Shown here: positions 11,500 through 23,700 of the stretch, piece after piece
Layout: each line of letters starts with the position of its first letter
Numbering within the stretch: the stretch's first letter is position 1
From: Lytechinus pictus
Taxonomy: Eukaryota; Echinodermata; Echinoidea; Temnopleuroida; Toxopneustidae
Reading direction: 5' to 3'
Length of the DNA: 64,000 bases
NCBI RefSeq assembly: GCF_037042905.1
Contig: NC_087249.1
Location: forward strand, 9,668,001 to 9,732,000
The notes under the pieces: generated by a model
The model's database searches: none
Told to the model about the DNA's origin: nothing
What the model saw: only the letters and a program-made list of their open reading frames with translations
Position numbers and translations under genes: made by a program

Positions 11500-11900
11500 G
11501 AAAAGAAGCAATCTTATTGGAAAGAGTAAAACAAATTGACCAATTTAAAATAAGTTTCATCAAAATCGGTTATGAAATAGGCAAGTTATGGACGTTTAAA
11601 AAGTCTTGTTGTACTTTCTATGAGGATCCTCAAATTGGCAAACATGCTTCAAAATGGCTGATTTTGTGGCAACCCTCCATTTGTTTTGTACACAAATTTT
11701 CAGATTTCCCCCTTTATTTTACATTATATCACATCATCTCCTACTAACCTTGACATAATGGGGTGTGAATCATATTTTCTCATGACATACGTTACGCTTA
11801 GAAGGAGGCAAGATGCAATTTGAAAGATAATAGGGAAAATCTGAAAGATTCTGTACAAAAAAAAGTTTTCCACAAAATCAGCCATTTTGAAGCATGCCCT
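11500..11900. mobile_element. Foldback repeat (relative in ARIH1 intron 1)
   Basis: The segment at 11643-11669 (CATGCTTCAAAATGGCTGAT...) is mirrored at 11869-11896. The AAATTTTCAGATTTCCCC block at 11695 is mirrored by GGGAAAATCTGAAAG at 11833. A related copy in the other orientation lies at about 19220-19440. Confidence 0.6.
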
Positions 11901-12103
11901 ACTTACTTTCAAATTCTGTTTATATTGAAAAAAAAGAAAGAAAAGGAAGAAACCCTCACCATAACCCAACACAATTTATCGAAATCATAGTGTAAAACAT
12001 TGCAGTTAATTTGTATTCAATGCAAACATTTGTCAACAAAATAACAATCTGATATCCGACAACTCGACACCTTATTTTTCGGCAGGGCCAAACATTATTT
12101 TCT

Positions 12104-12166
<63 letters not shown>

Positions 12167-12179
12167 AATACATATATAT

Positions 12180-12211
<32 letters not shown>

Positions 12212-12212
12212 C
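12104..12212. repeat. (TA)n microsatellite
   Basis: More than 100 bp of nearly pure TA dinucleotides with short CATA interruptions. Confidence 0.95.
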
Positions 12213-12740
12213 ACATAACATTCCCCTCTTAAACAAACATCCATAATTTCCGAACCAAATCGAGTTTTTAATGTTATGGACGTATTTTATGTCATGCTTC
12301 ATGCAGTGAGCACCGCCAGAAGGCAAACATGTCACTTTTCAAAAGTCACAAGCCAAATATCATGATTTTTATTCCACTTTATTGGAATGATTTCCACATT
12401 CTCATCATCAGGATCATGAAAAATAGTCAGAAGGCTTGTAAAAGGTACTTTCTAAAAGACGATACAAGTTTTTTGACTAAATTTCATGGTTGAATAAACA
12501 CAAGTGAAAATTTACTATAGTTAGATTTTTTACACATCTCTTTCGATAAAAATGATCAAATATGATGACAGTTATTTTTGGGAAAAGTATCTTCAACAAT
12601 ATTCACCGTTTCACGGATCAATGAACATTTAATGAAAGCAATAAATACGAATTTATTTTGGTAACTAAAATGATCTTTTCTCAACTTTTTCGTTATGTTC
12701 ATGACCAATTAACATGCTTCAATGATTCAAATGCGTTTAA

Positions 12741-13259
12741 AGGGATGGTCCGGGCTGAAAATATTCATATCTTAATACATAGAGTAGAATTCACTGAGCA
12801 AAATGCCGAAAATTTCATCAAAATCGGATAACAAATAATAAAGTTATTGAAGTTTAAAGTGAAGCAATATTTTTTTTAAAACAGTCGTCATGAATATTCA
12901 TTAGGTGGGCTGATGATGTCACATCTCCACTTTCCGTTTTCTTATGTTATTACATAAAATGCAGCAATAAATATATAATGCACTAAATCAATTGTCAATC
13001 CAATTTTTTTAGTTCTCGGAGGAAAAAATTGAATAAACCTAATTTCATATAATAAAATACAAAAGAATAAGTGAAGATGTGACATCATCAGCCCACCTAA
13101 TGAATATTCATGACGACTGTTTTCACAAAATATTGCTAAACTTTAAAATTCAATAACTTTGTTATTTGTTATCCGATTTTGATGAAATTTTCGTCATTTT
13201 GCTCAGTGAATTTTACTTTATGTATTAAGATATAAATACTTTCAGCCCGGACCATCCCT
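12741..13259. mobile_element. TTAA-flanked foldback MITE, TIR AGGGATGGTCCGGGCTGAAA
   Basis: AGGGATGGTCCGGGCTGAAA on the left and its complement on the right, flanked exactly by TTAA (12737-12740 and 13260-13263). The arms pair over almost 200 bp each, including a shared block around GTCGTCATGAATATTCATTAG. TTAA target duplications are characteristic of piggyBac and Kolobok transposases (family knowledge). The element is non-coding. Confidence 0.85.
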
Positions 13260-13552
13260 TTAATTAAACATTCACGCTTGAATGAACATGTGGAATGTGA
13301 TTAGCTCTTTTTTACGTTATTGGAAAAATGCAATTGCTAACTATGGATATCTGTGACAAACGTCCTTCCATAGTTCATTTGATTTGATTTTTTTTTAATC
13401 CCGATGTCCTTCTTGAAGCAAAACTTGTCCTAAATGGAAAAAGTATAGGTCGCTTATCTTCAGCAATTTGCTATGAAAAATAATGGGTCATTGTGTGAAC
13501 GAAAAGCTGAATTATGAATAATACGAAGGGACTTCTATTGTAGTAAAACAGT

Positions 13553-14860
13553 CTATCTAAAATGGTTTGATGGGTGCTGCCCCAGGCAAGTTTCCCATAA
13601 TTCAAGTAAGGTAAGATCAAAGAAGAATATCATTAAAAGTGATGAAGACGAAAAATAATATTTCAATTTATTGATAATGCCAATATTTCGCGAAATAATT
13701 TTACATTTACAATCTATGTGGTATTTCCAGGAAAACTTATTATCAACGGTAACACCGAGAAATTCAATGAATGTGACACTTTTTAAATTAGTGTCATTTA
13801 AAACAATGTCCATGGGAAGTGTATCAATGAAATTGCTAAATAGCATATATTTAGTTTTGAGTATAGATTAAAAGACAATTTGTTGGATCTTATCCATTGT
13901 GTGACTTTTAAAAGTTCATTATTAACAGTATTTACTAAGGTATATGGATTTTTATGGGAATAAAATATATTAGAATCGTTTGCAAAGAGTATGAACGAAC
14001 GAACATCAGCAGATGATTTACAAAAGTCATTAATATAAATGATAAATAATAAAGGGCCTAACAAACTGCCTTGCGGGATTCCACAATTAATATATTGCGT
14101 GTTGGATGCATGACCATTGAAAGATACAAATTGACGTCTATCGGACAAGTAGCTTCTGAACCACTCCAAGGCCTCCCGCGCAACCCATAATGAGAAAGTT
14201 TATGTGATTAGATATTATGGTTAATGGTGTCGAAGGCCTTGGAGAAGTCCAGAGCAATGCCGACTAGATGTGAGCAATTATCAAAAGCGTGGGCCACTTT
14301 ATCAACGAAATTCAATAATGCATGTTCTGTGTTATGTTTTTCTCTAAATCCAATCTGAAAGTTAGAAAAAGTATTGTGATATTAAAAAAATCAATTGTTT
14401 TGCTATAAACCACTTTTTTCTAAAATTTTGGACAAGGATGATAATAAAGAAACTGGGCGATAGTGACTGATACTTAACTTGTCACCCTTTTTGTACAATG
14501 GAATGACCGTGGCAATTTTCATGTGATCAGGGACTTGACCAGAGGTTAGAGAAAGGTTATAGATATATGTCAAAGGATCGACAATTTCAGATATTATACC
14601 TTTTAAAATGAAGTTATTGACATCATCATAACCAGGACTTTTTTTATCATTCAATTTAGATACAATATCAGTAATATCTTTTTTGACTACGGGAGTGAAA
14701 AATATTGAACTAGAATTTGGTGTACCTAGATAATCATGAAAATGTTTTGTTGAAGGGGGATGTCTCTAGCTAGGTTAATTCCTTGAGATGAAAAATAATC
14801 ATTAAAAATATGAGCTATATTTTCAGGATCTCCAATAATATCACTGTTATAGACCTGATT
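13553..14860 (-). pseudogene. Non-LTR retrotransposon reverse transcriptase, broken
   Basis: On the minus strand the order is: KKSPGYDDVNNFILKG and VIPLYKKGDKLSISHYRPVS (14654-14403), then a frame-disrupted stretch with LDFSKAFDTINHNI (about 14230), then [13 protein letters not shown] and [20 protein letters not shown] (14169-13990). These are RT palm motifs of the Jockey/CR1/L2 type. The catalytic YADD-like box is replaced by FAND, and several stops and frameshifts separate the parts. It is an inactive 5'- and 3'-truncated copy. Confidence 0.85.
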
Positions 14861-16990
14861 TCAGTTATATCGGACTTATTATCGGATAAATTCATTGCTT
14901 GTTTATATATATATATATATATATGTAAATAAATAGATAAATATATTTATATATATATATATACAATGCAACAAATTTATTTGAAATTACTCAGTAAAAT
15001 TGAGGCCAAAAATTGCCTTACTTTTTTCAAGTATTTTAATATAAGCTTATCAGTTTTAAGTAAAATTGCTTATTTTCTTTGCATCCATTTTACTCAAGTA
15101 AATTAAGTTACAACAAGTTAATTCAATTAAGTAAAACAATCACTGAAATATTTTTAAAAAATGGGGAAGTGAACTTTCGTGATTCGAAAGTCCGCTCCCC
15201 CATCGTCACTCTTTCAGTGGCATCATTTTCATTATCCAAATATTAGACTTCATGCATTGTCACTTACCTGTACATGATAGGTATACGCGACCGGTTCATC
15301 CTAAGAAATAAAACAGTGAGAATAACTTTAACATTTTCTGAAAACCTAAAATGAAATCTGAAATTTTCTGATAAGTGACTTTTAATGTTGCTCTTTCTTT
15401 GATAAAAAAAGAATTAAATATTTTGCAAACCATAATCCAAAACAATTTCAAATACAAATACATGTAGATATGACAGTTATTTAAAAATTTTAAGTTACTT
15501 ACTCTTAATGAATATTCAAGTATTTGAATAAGGCGTTTATTGACAAATATAAGTACATTCAATATGATTTTATAAATAACAATAATCTTTGCCTAATTTT
15601 ACTTAATCGAAGCAAGCTAACAATAAGTGCATTTTTGAAAATGTATATTGAACCCAAATAAATCAAGTAAATTAAAAGACAAGTTAAATTTACTGAAAAA
15701 AAATTGAGAAATAATTACAAATACTAAATTCTAATTATATACAATAAGTGTTAACTACCAATTCAGATTTTTTTAAGTACATATATATATATATATATAT
15801 ATATTTATATGTTCATAGTTATCTTGACATGTATTTTAAACTGCAGGGCGCCTTTGTAAAGCAGTTTTAAGAACTGAACAGGCCTACCCTGCAGTATAAA
15901 ATAAATAAAACAAAATAAATAAATAAATAAATAAATAAATATGTATGTATGTATGTATATGGAAGTTTTCGCTCGTCCGTCCCTTTTTATCGGCCTTCAT
16001 CAGGCCCACATTCAAAGAAACAAACAGAACCAAAAAAGCATATTAGGACATGATAACAAAAAATTCAAAAAATTTATTCTTTACACCACACTATATTTAA
16101 ATTTGAGAAGTTATAAACAAAAAAAGTGCTCATAATGTCCCATTTTTAGAGCTGGATGTATACAATTTAAGCTTGCGCTTCGTGTTCATACGGTTCATAC
16201 TATTTGTATAGGGAGACATGTATCCTGACCTGTTCATAAATTCCTACAAACAATCCTTAAATTTTTCCCTTTTTGAGTCATGCCTGTATGGAAATGTTTA
16301 AGCTTGCATGCAGCCCGGCATGCAGCTTGATTTTCGCCCTCATATATTATTTAGGCTAATGATATAGACCTAACTTCCTAGAGCTACCTAAAGTAAAGGA
16401 AAAATGTTATCAAATTTCATTAATCAGGACTACATTGTTCCACCCTCTACTTGCCCTTTACGTCCAGCTTTGGAATAAATGGCATTATTGATTGAACAGA
16501 AATAGTGTCACCAATTCTTAAACTTCCATATAAGGAAAATACATGACAGGCACCATTATCATACCGTCATTGGGTCAAAGTTAGAAACTTACCTATTATT
16601 ATTATTTGCTCGGGTCATTTCGTCACGTCAATCAATTTGATATTTTGCTAGTAGTTTTATTATTTTGTTGTCAATAATTTTTTATTCTCTTTTTTTACCA
16701 AGAACAAATAAAATTTAAGTTAGAAATATTTTTTTTGAATGAAATTGGTAAATTACTAATCAAAATACATTTTTGTTGAAAAAATATATCTCCTGAGGTG
16801 AGAGAGAGCCTGAATCTCCGATTTCCAGACTATTGCAATTGCAAGATATGATCGCATACACAAAAACACTAACTGCATACGTTTTGTGTATTATTATGCC
16901 TTCGTTGTTCTGTGCCCATTACACTCTTCCAGCGGACAAATATCTCCCAGATCCAGGCCAATTAATTAGAAAAAACATCTTTTAGCTAAA
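14861..16990. other. Intergenic, AT-rich with simple repeats
   Basis: No gene seen. It contains (TA)n runs at about 14905-14925, 14948-14961 and 15781-15804, and AAAT/TATG tetranucleotide repeats at about 15897-15960. A small inverted pair (CTGCAGGG at 15841 / CCCTGCAG at 15887) also lies here. The 14990-15770 part is unusually AT-rich with many AAGTAAA words. Confidence 0.5.
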
Positions 16991-17543
16991 GAGGAATATT
17001 GTGGTTCAGACTTCATGGAAAATGTATTCAGATGACGACTTTGAACAGCATAAAGCTTGAGTTCAGGACATTACACAGCCACAGGAGCAGACCTGAGTTT
17101 TCGGCTGGGCATTGCTGCACCGCGCACCTGCACTGCTGCAGTGCAATTTGGATCGGATTGGATTTGGAGTTTGACTGAGCATATGCAGCAATGTCATTAG
17201 AGAATGATTTGTTTTTGTCTGACGTGAATCCAATTTCCATGACCATGCCAATGATTAGGCCGAAACAGTGATCTAGATCTCAGCTCATCTCGGTCGAGAA
17301 TACTAGGCCCTAACTTGTAGGCCTACTTGTTAACTTGTTAAATCATTTTTTTTTTGTGTGTGTGAGTGAAAAATCCCCCCCCCCAAAAAAAAAAACAAAT
17401 TACAAAACAAGATCAGCCCATTTGGTAGTCTTGAATTTGAGCATCACTGAAATCTAGTGATTGATCTTGAGAAAGTGTTGCCTGTTTAATACTAGTGCAA
17501 TTTCAACTTGTTAAAGAAAAGTAAGCATTCTATAAAAGTAAAG
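16991..17543 (+). promoter_or_regulatory. Probable ARIH1 promoter/5' UTR region
   Basis: About 550 bp upstream of the ARIH1 start codon. It contains a more GC-rich patch (17090-17160, CTGCACTGCTGCAGTGC palindromic words). No TATA box or clear transcription start can be assigned. No splice acceptor is needed before the ATG, so the 5' UTR may be contiguous with exon 1. Confidence 0.35.
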
Positions 17544-17771
17544 ATGGAGGAGGATGAAGGATTCATGATGGGAGAGGAAGATGAGCTTGGTTATGACGAT
17601 GATGATGCAGGATCCAGTGACTTTGGAGACCATTTTGAGATGGAGGAAGATGATGGTTCATACAGTAGAGATAGAGAAGATGTCGATGATTTCCAGTATC
17701 AAGTGTTAACTCCGGACGATATTGTGCAATTAATGGTTGATACAATACGTGAAGTCAACAATGTTGTGAAG
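17544..17771 (+). CDS. ARIH1: ARIH1 exon 1 (acidic N-terminus, start of UBA-like domain)
   Basis: Residues 1-76. Asp/Glu-rich to about residue 50, then [19 protein letters not shown] opens the UBA-like domain. Donor GAAG|GTAATT. Confidence 0.95.
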
Positions 17772-20700
17772 GTAATTTTGGAAAAGGTTATACCGGTAAC
17801 TTATAGCGAGTTGGCCTGAAAAGGCTGAATGTCTCTGTCTGTGATGTATAAACTCACCACCATTCTCATGATTGAATGTGTTCCTTGATATCTATTTGCT
17901 TGTTACTTGTCAGACGTACATGTACAGTACTACTTGGAATTATGGAACCTAATCCAGCAACCAAGTTCATCAAGAATTCATGGCATTTTTTATTGTTGGT
18001 GACATCTGGTTGGGAATAAAAACAAGCACAGCTCATCACGTTCAGTACATGGAAATTTAACCAATGACCTTGCCAGGGTCTTGATACTTGTCTAATTGAT
18101 TCCAAGTTCATTTTACAATGTAGGCTTCATGAACATTTAGTTATGCTTGAAAGTTTCCAGAACCTTGACAGAAACGATTTTGTAAAAAGCCTTGCTCCTC
18201 CTGCACTTAAAGGAGAAATATATTGATTATGAATATGGCCTTATTATATATCAGTGGAAAGGTCATGATGTGGGGATTATCATTTGGTCATTCAAAAATA
18301 ACGAAAGTAATACATAAGGTGGAAATCGCCAATTAAAAAGCGCTAAAATGCCTCTCCGAAATACGCCTCCCATCGGTCTCTGAATTGACTCGAATTTGAT
18401 GACGTGTATGAGTGTACGAGAGACGTGATTGGCTCTCCCACGTCAAGCTCCACTTGCATGCAAAACCTGTTGCGAGGGTACCTTTTCTCCACACTGTCAC
18501 TGAATACTTCGATCACGACATGAAAGAAAACCCAGAAGTTTATCTAGATTTTGGATTTTCAAATTGATGATTTTGAAGGTGAAGAGCAAATTGATGAAGT
18601 TTCTAGCTCTGGTGACGTGGATGGAGGTACATGTAAATTAGGGGAATTACGCCTATGATGAGTCGGACAATTCAACTTGCATGCCTAATCTAATTTTAAT
18701 TTACCTCAACTTTTTGCTTCAAAAAAGATTTTATCGTAATTTAAAAATAGTACGAGGTGTTACTATATTTTTATATAGATAAATAATTCCCTGAGTTTCG
18801 TAATTTTGTCAAAATAATGAGGTAGAAATTATACCTAACAGAACGACTGACAATTTATCCCAGCCACGTGAAATTTGTCGTCGGTGCATATCGTCTGCTG
18901 TTTCAGACATTGAAATTAAAATTTGGCATCTTGCACCCTCTCTCGGTAATGTTTGTATTCTTACTTAAAGGGGAAGTTCACCCTGACAATAAGTTGGTTT
19001 GAATTTTAAACAAAAATTTGAGAAAAATATTGGTGAAAATTTGATCAAAGAATTTCGACGTTGTGATGGTACAGATGAGCAGCTCCTTTTAAATGCTGTG
19101 TGATATAAATTCCCCAAATTCCATTTCCTCAAAAATATGAGAGTGATTTTATTTGTTTGGTTGATATATCATCACACACATCATTTGATATCATGTCAAT
19201 GTCAGGAGGAGATAATGTGAAATATGTACAGTGTAAAATAAAGGGGAAAATCTGAAAATTTGTGTACAACACAAATGGAGAGTTGTCCACAACATCAGGC
19301 ATTTTGAAGCATGTTTGCCAATTTGAGGAATGATGATCCCCATAAAATGTAAAACAACTTTAAACAAGGATATTTAAACTTACATAATTTTGCTTTAATA
19401 TTCTATAAGTTCCTATAACCGATTTTTATGAAACAAGTTTTAGATTGCTCTTCTCATTTTATTCTTTCTGCTCTGGATTCTCACCTTGTATTTTGGTTTC
19501 CTTTAAATAGTTACAGTAGTGGTAGGCATATCGGTAATGACAATCATACCTTTGTATGGAAAAAAGGTAGATTTGGCAACTTGGGGTTGAAAGCACTTGC
19601 GTGGCATGTCAAAAATTAGTCATAACTTGGAAGTTCAAGTGAACACTTAATGTCTTTGAATGCTGGTTCTATGCACTTCCCATTTAGGTCTAGTTTGTAT
19701 GTCATTGCAGAGTGATTTCATAAAAAAATTGCAATTTTTTTCTAAATCTCATAATAGCATTGCATAATTTTTTTGGACTTGGTGTTTTTTTTTTTTTGAT
19801 AACCATATAAAATAGTTTGATATTTTCCATGTTAACAATGGATATGATATGACCATGGTGGTGGTTAACTGGTTACCCAAAATAAGGATATGACCAAATA
19901 AGGAAGTGGTATTTATACCAGATTAGGACATGCACTGCACCCAAACAATGATTCATTCCATTCTTAGGCAGTGGAACAGTCAGGTAAACAGTAGTCTGTG
20001 TTGAGAGAACAATTACATGTACAGGTGTATATTCGTACCCTTTATCTGTCTTCTTATTCAGAGTGTTCATTATCAATAAAAGAAATCACACTTGAATTTA
20101 AAAGCCTGTTTGATGATAGTGTGGTTTCTGTTACATCTTGAAATTCAGAACATGCCACATTACTGGTATATACATGTATGCAATGCCATTTATTAAAAGG
20201 CAATTTACAAATGAAATATATTGTTGACAAATTAATGATTCAGCCAGAATCGTTGCATGGAGGATCTTGACATGAAGCAAGGCAATAGATTAGTCAGACA
20301 GATAAAATTGATAAATGAAGTATTAAAAGGGGGGATGACAACACATGTAAACTTTGCACATACCTGGTGGGTGTTTCATAAAGCTGTTCGTAAGTTAAGA
20401 CCGACTTTAAGAACAACTGGTGAACATTTCTTACGCGCTAAGTAATCAGCAATGAACATATCATTTACCACAAGAAAGGATCACCAGTTGTTCTTAAAGT
20501 CACTCTTAACTTACGAACAGCTTTATGAAACGCCCCCAGGTGGGTGTTTTATGTAAGTCATGAGTGACTTTACAAACTATTACATACATGCACTACATGT
20601 ATACACCAAAATTGTTGTTGATGTTGATTTAGTATAGTGCCTGAGAAAGGATTACCAGTCGTTCGTAAAGTCGTTCGTAAAGTCGCTCGTAACTTACGAG

Positions 20701-23700
20701 CAGCGTTATAAATTATGAAATGCTTACCTGGTGTTTAACATATTGCTAACACAGCTTGTGTGTGGCTATGTAGGATCAAAACTATTAATATACGAGATCA
20801 GCCGAAGACAAAACATAACTAAGTGGTTGAGGAGCAAAACTAAGATTTAACATTTGTAATTTGCTTTTAATCGAAAGGAAACTTGGGAGAGATTCTTTTA
20901 ATGTTTCAAAGTAATCATGCTACATGTACATGAATGTTTTCAAGTAGGTTTTTTTTTAGTTCCTTTTCCTTTTTGATGTAATAACATTTAAATCATAAAA
21001 ATAATTGGCAATGAAAATCTGCTTTAAATCTGTACATGTACTTCTTCAAACAGACCAATGATCTGTTAAATTAAAACCACATGTTTATCATTTCCCGTAT
21101 ATACATGTAGTAGTATCTAATTTTCAACCTTCAGCAAATGTATAGGTTTACTCATGAAGAGCAGCTGTAATGTGTCCCCTTCAAATCTCCCTAAAACCAA
21201 CCCTTAGTTTCCTAGCATTCTTATTCACCTGCACATTTCCATTTTTTTTTCAGATTCCAGCTACTGTAACAAGGATACTACTGAACCACTTCAAATGGGA
21301 CAAGGAGAAACTAATGGAGAGGCTTTATGGAGGGGACCCTGATGCAGTATTTACAGAAGCACACGTAATCAGTCCATATAGGAAAACACACGCTAAACAA
21401 CCAAAGGTACATTGATCAAGTATGCAATAACATCTTTAGCCTAGCTCACACCTATGCGTTTTGGGCTTGCGTCAAACGCAACACAAAACGTCCACAACTG
21501 GACATCATAAAAATGCATACATGTACGAGCAAAGACGAGTGGTGATGAGCAAATGCGAGCAATGACATGCATGGACGAGCAAGGACGCACGAGTATGAGC
21601 ATCAATGGGCAACAGCGAGCGGCTTGCGCTTGCAAGCATTAGTGCAATTTTAGTGCTCAATTTTATACCTTAGTAGCTTGCATCACCTCACTTTACTGCG
21701 TGCAACTTTGTACGAGCTCCGATGAGCTTGTAGGCAAAGGTGTGAATGCAACGGAATATTTTGTTGTGTAGAAAGCTTCTTTTTGCTGCATATTGCTGTT
21801 TTTGTCTCGCCTGCATTATTAGCAGAGCGAGACTGCGCTGCTTTTCCAACAGCGGCGATGGCGGCGTCGTCGTCAACATTGAAATCTTAACCAAGGTTAA
21901 GTTTTTTGAAAAGTCATCATAGCTTAGAAAGTATATGGACCTAGTTCATGAAACTTGGACATATGGGTAATCAAGTATTACTAAACATTCAGCTTGACTT
22001 TCAGGTCACATGACCAAGGTCAAAGGTAATTTAGGGTCAATGAACTTTGACCATGTTGGAGGATTTTTGAAAAGTCATCATAACTTAGAAAGTATATGGA
22101 CCTAGTTCATGAAACATAGACATAAGGGTAATAGTGTATCACTAAAGATCCTGCCTGAGTTTCAGGTCACATTACCAAGGTCAAAGGTCACTTATGGTCA
22201 ATGAACTTTGGCAATGTTGGGGGAATTTGTGGGATTGTCGTCATAACTTGAAAATAATTATGGATCTACTTCATGAAAGTAAAACATAAGAGCAATTACG
22301 TATCCCTGAACATCCTGTGCGAGTTTCAAGTCACATGAACAAGGTCAAATGTCATTTAGGGTCAATGAACTTTGATAATGTTGGGGGTATTTGTGGAATT
22401 AACTGTAAAAGTTTATGGATCTAGTTCTTGAAACTTGGACATAAGAGTAACCATGTATCCCTGAATATCCTATGCACGTTTCAGGTCACATGACAAAGGT
22501 CATTAAAGGTCAATAGTTCACAAGTAGCTCACAAAAAGGTTACACATACTACCCTCAAATATCAGAATTGCTCGCCTAAAAGTCACACGCATGCGCAGTC
22601 TGGCTTTAATTAACAGCAATTCACTGAGTTCGATTTGATGGTGAATTGAATGATGTGACAGTGTGTGAACTATTCGTAAATACTGTGTTAACATGTGCCT
22701 ATGCGTAAACTGCCTCTATAGCTTAAATTTGTAATGAAGTTGTGCCGGAACAAATGAGACTCAAAGAGACTTGAGTATAAATGTATTAAGTATTTATCCA
22801 TCTATCTATCAATCTTTCTATCTGAACAAAAAAGTTACTCTCCTTTAAAAAACCCACCTAACTCTTATTTTTTATAATCTTTTTCGATCCATCCATCGAT
22901 CCATCCATTATGCTGCACTCAACCCAGGTGAGGTAAATGGGTACCTGGCATGAATTTATTCCTTGAAATGCCACCGTGCTGTAAAAGGCTGCGGTGTCTA
23001 ATGCCAGGGTAATATATTCAATTGATCGCATAGGAACGCATAATTTGGCAGTGATATGTGCTATATAAGCATGTTGGTATTATTATTATTATAATTTATC
23101 TACACCTGTCTGTCACCACTTTCGATTTGCCAAAATTTTATTTTGTCTAAATGGTCTTTGCTGTTTTTCAATGCAGGTGAACACAAGGTCATCGGTTGCT
23201 GTAACAGAGTACTGTGAAATATGCTTCAGAACAGTTCTAGGATCAGTAAGTTCAACTTCAATATTCAGATCTATTATTATGTAATTGATTAGTATAGCGA
23301 TCTATCCTCACGTGGGAAGACGTTCTGTTCAATCCATTGCACGAAGCCATTAGGCTGAGTGCAATGGGTTGAACACAGCCTCAACGAGAGTGGATAGGTG
23401 GCACAATGGACGAATGAAGAAATGCATCATTTGATTTATACAACAAATTTTCTAGATTTTGTTATTTCACAATAGAGAAGAAAAAAAAATAACAAAAGCA
23501 GACAGAATTAAGACATTTTTGTCGATATTTCATTTTCTCTGAAAATATTATTTTCCCCGTGTATGAAAGCAGTAAATTGTTTTTATTCTTTTGTGACCCA
23601 CTTTAATGATTCATGAATCTGAGTGCGCACAGTCAACCTTGTTGATGCGCTTACTTTGACGTGCGCAAACACACACACATACAAAATGTACGTACACACA

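Noticed and set aside
17508-17543. Upstream extension of ARIH1 exon 1
   Set aside because: The frame is open to 17508 but begins with TTG, not ATG. The first in-frame ATG is 17544, whose peptide start matches vertebrate ARIH1.
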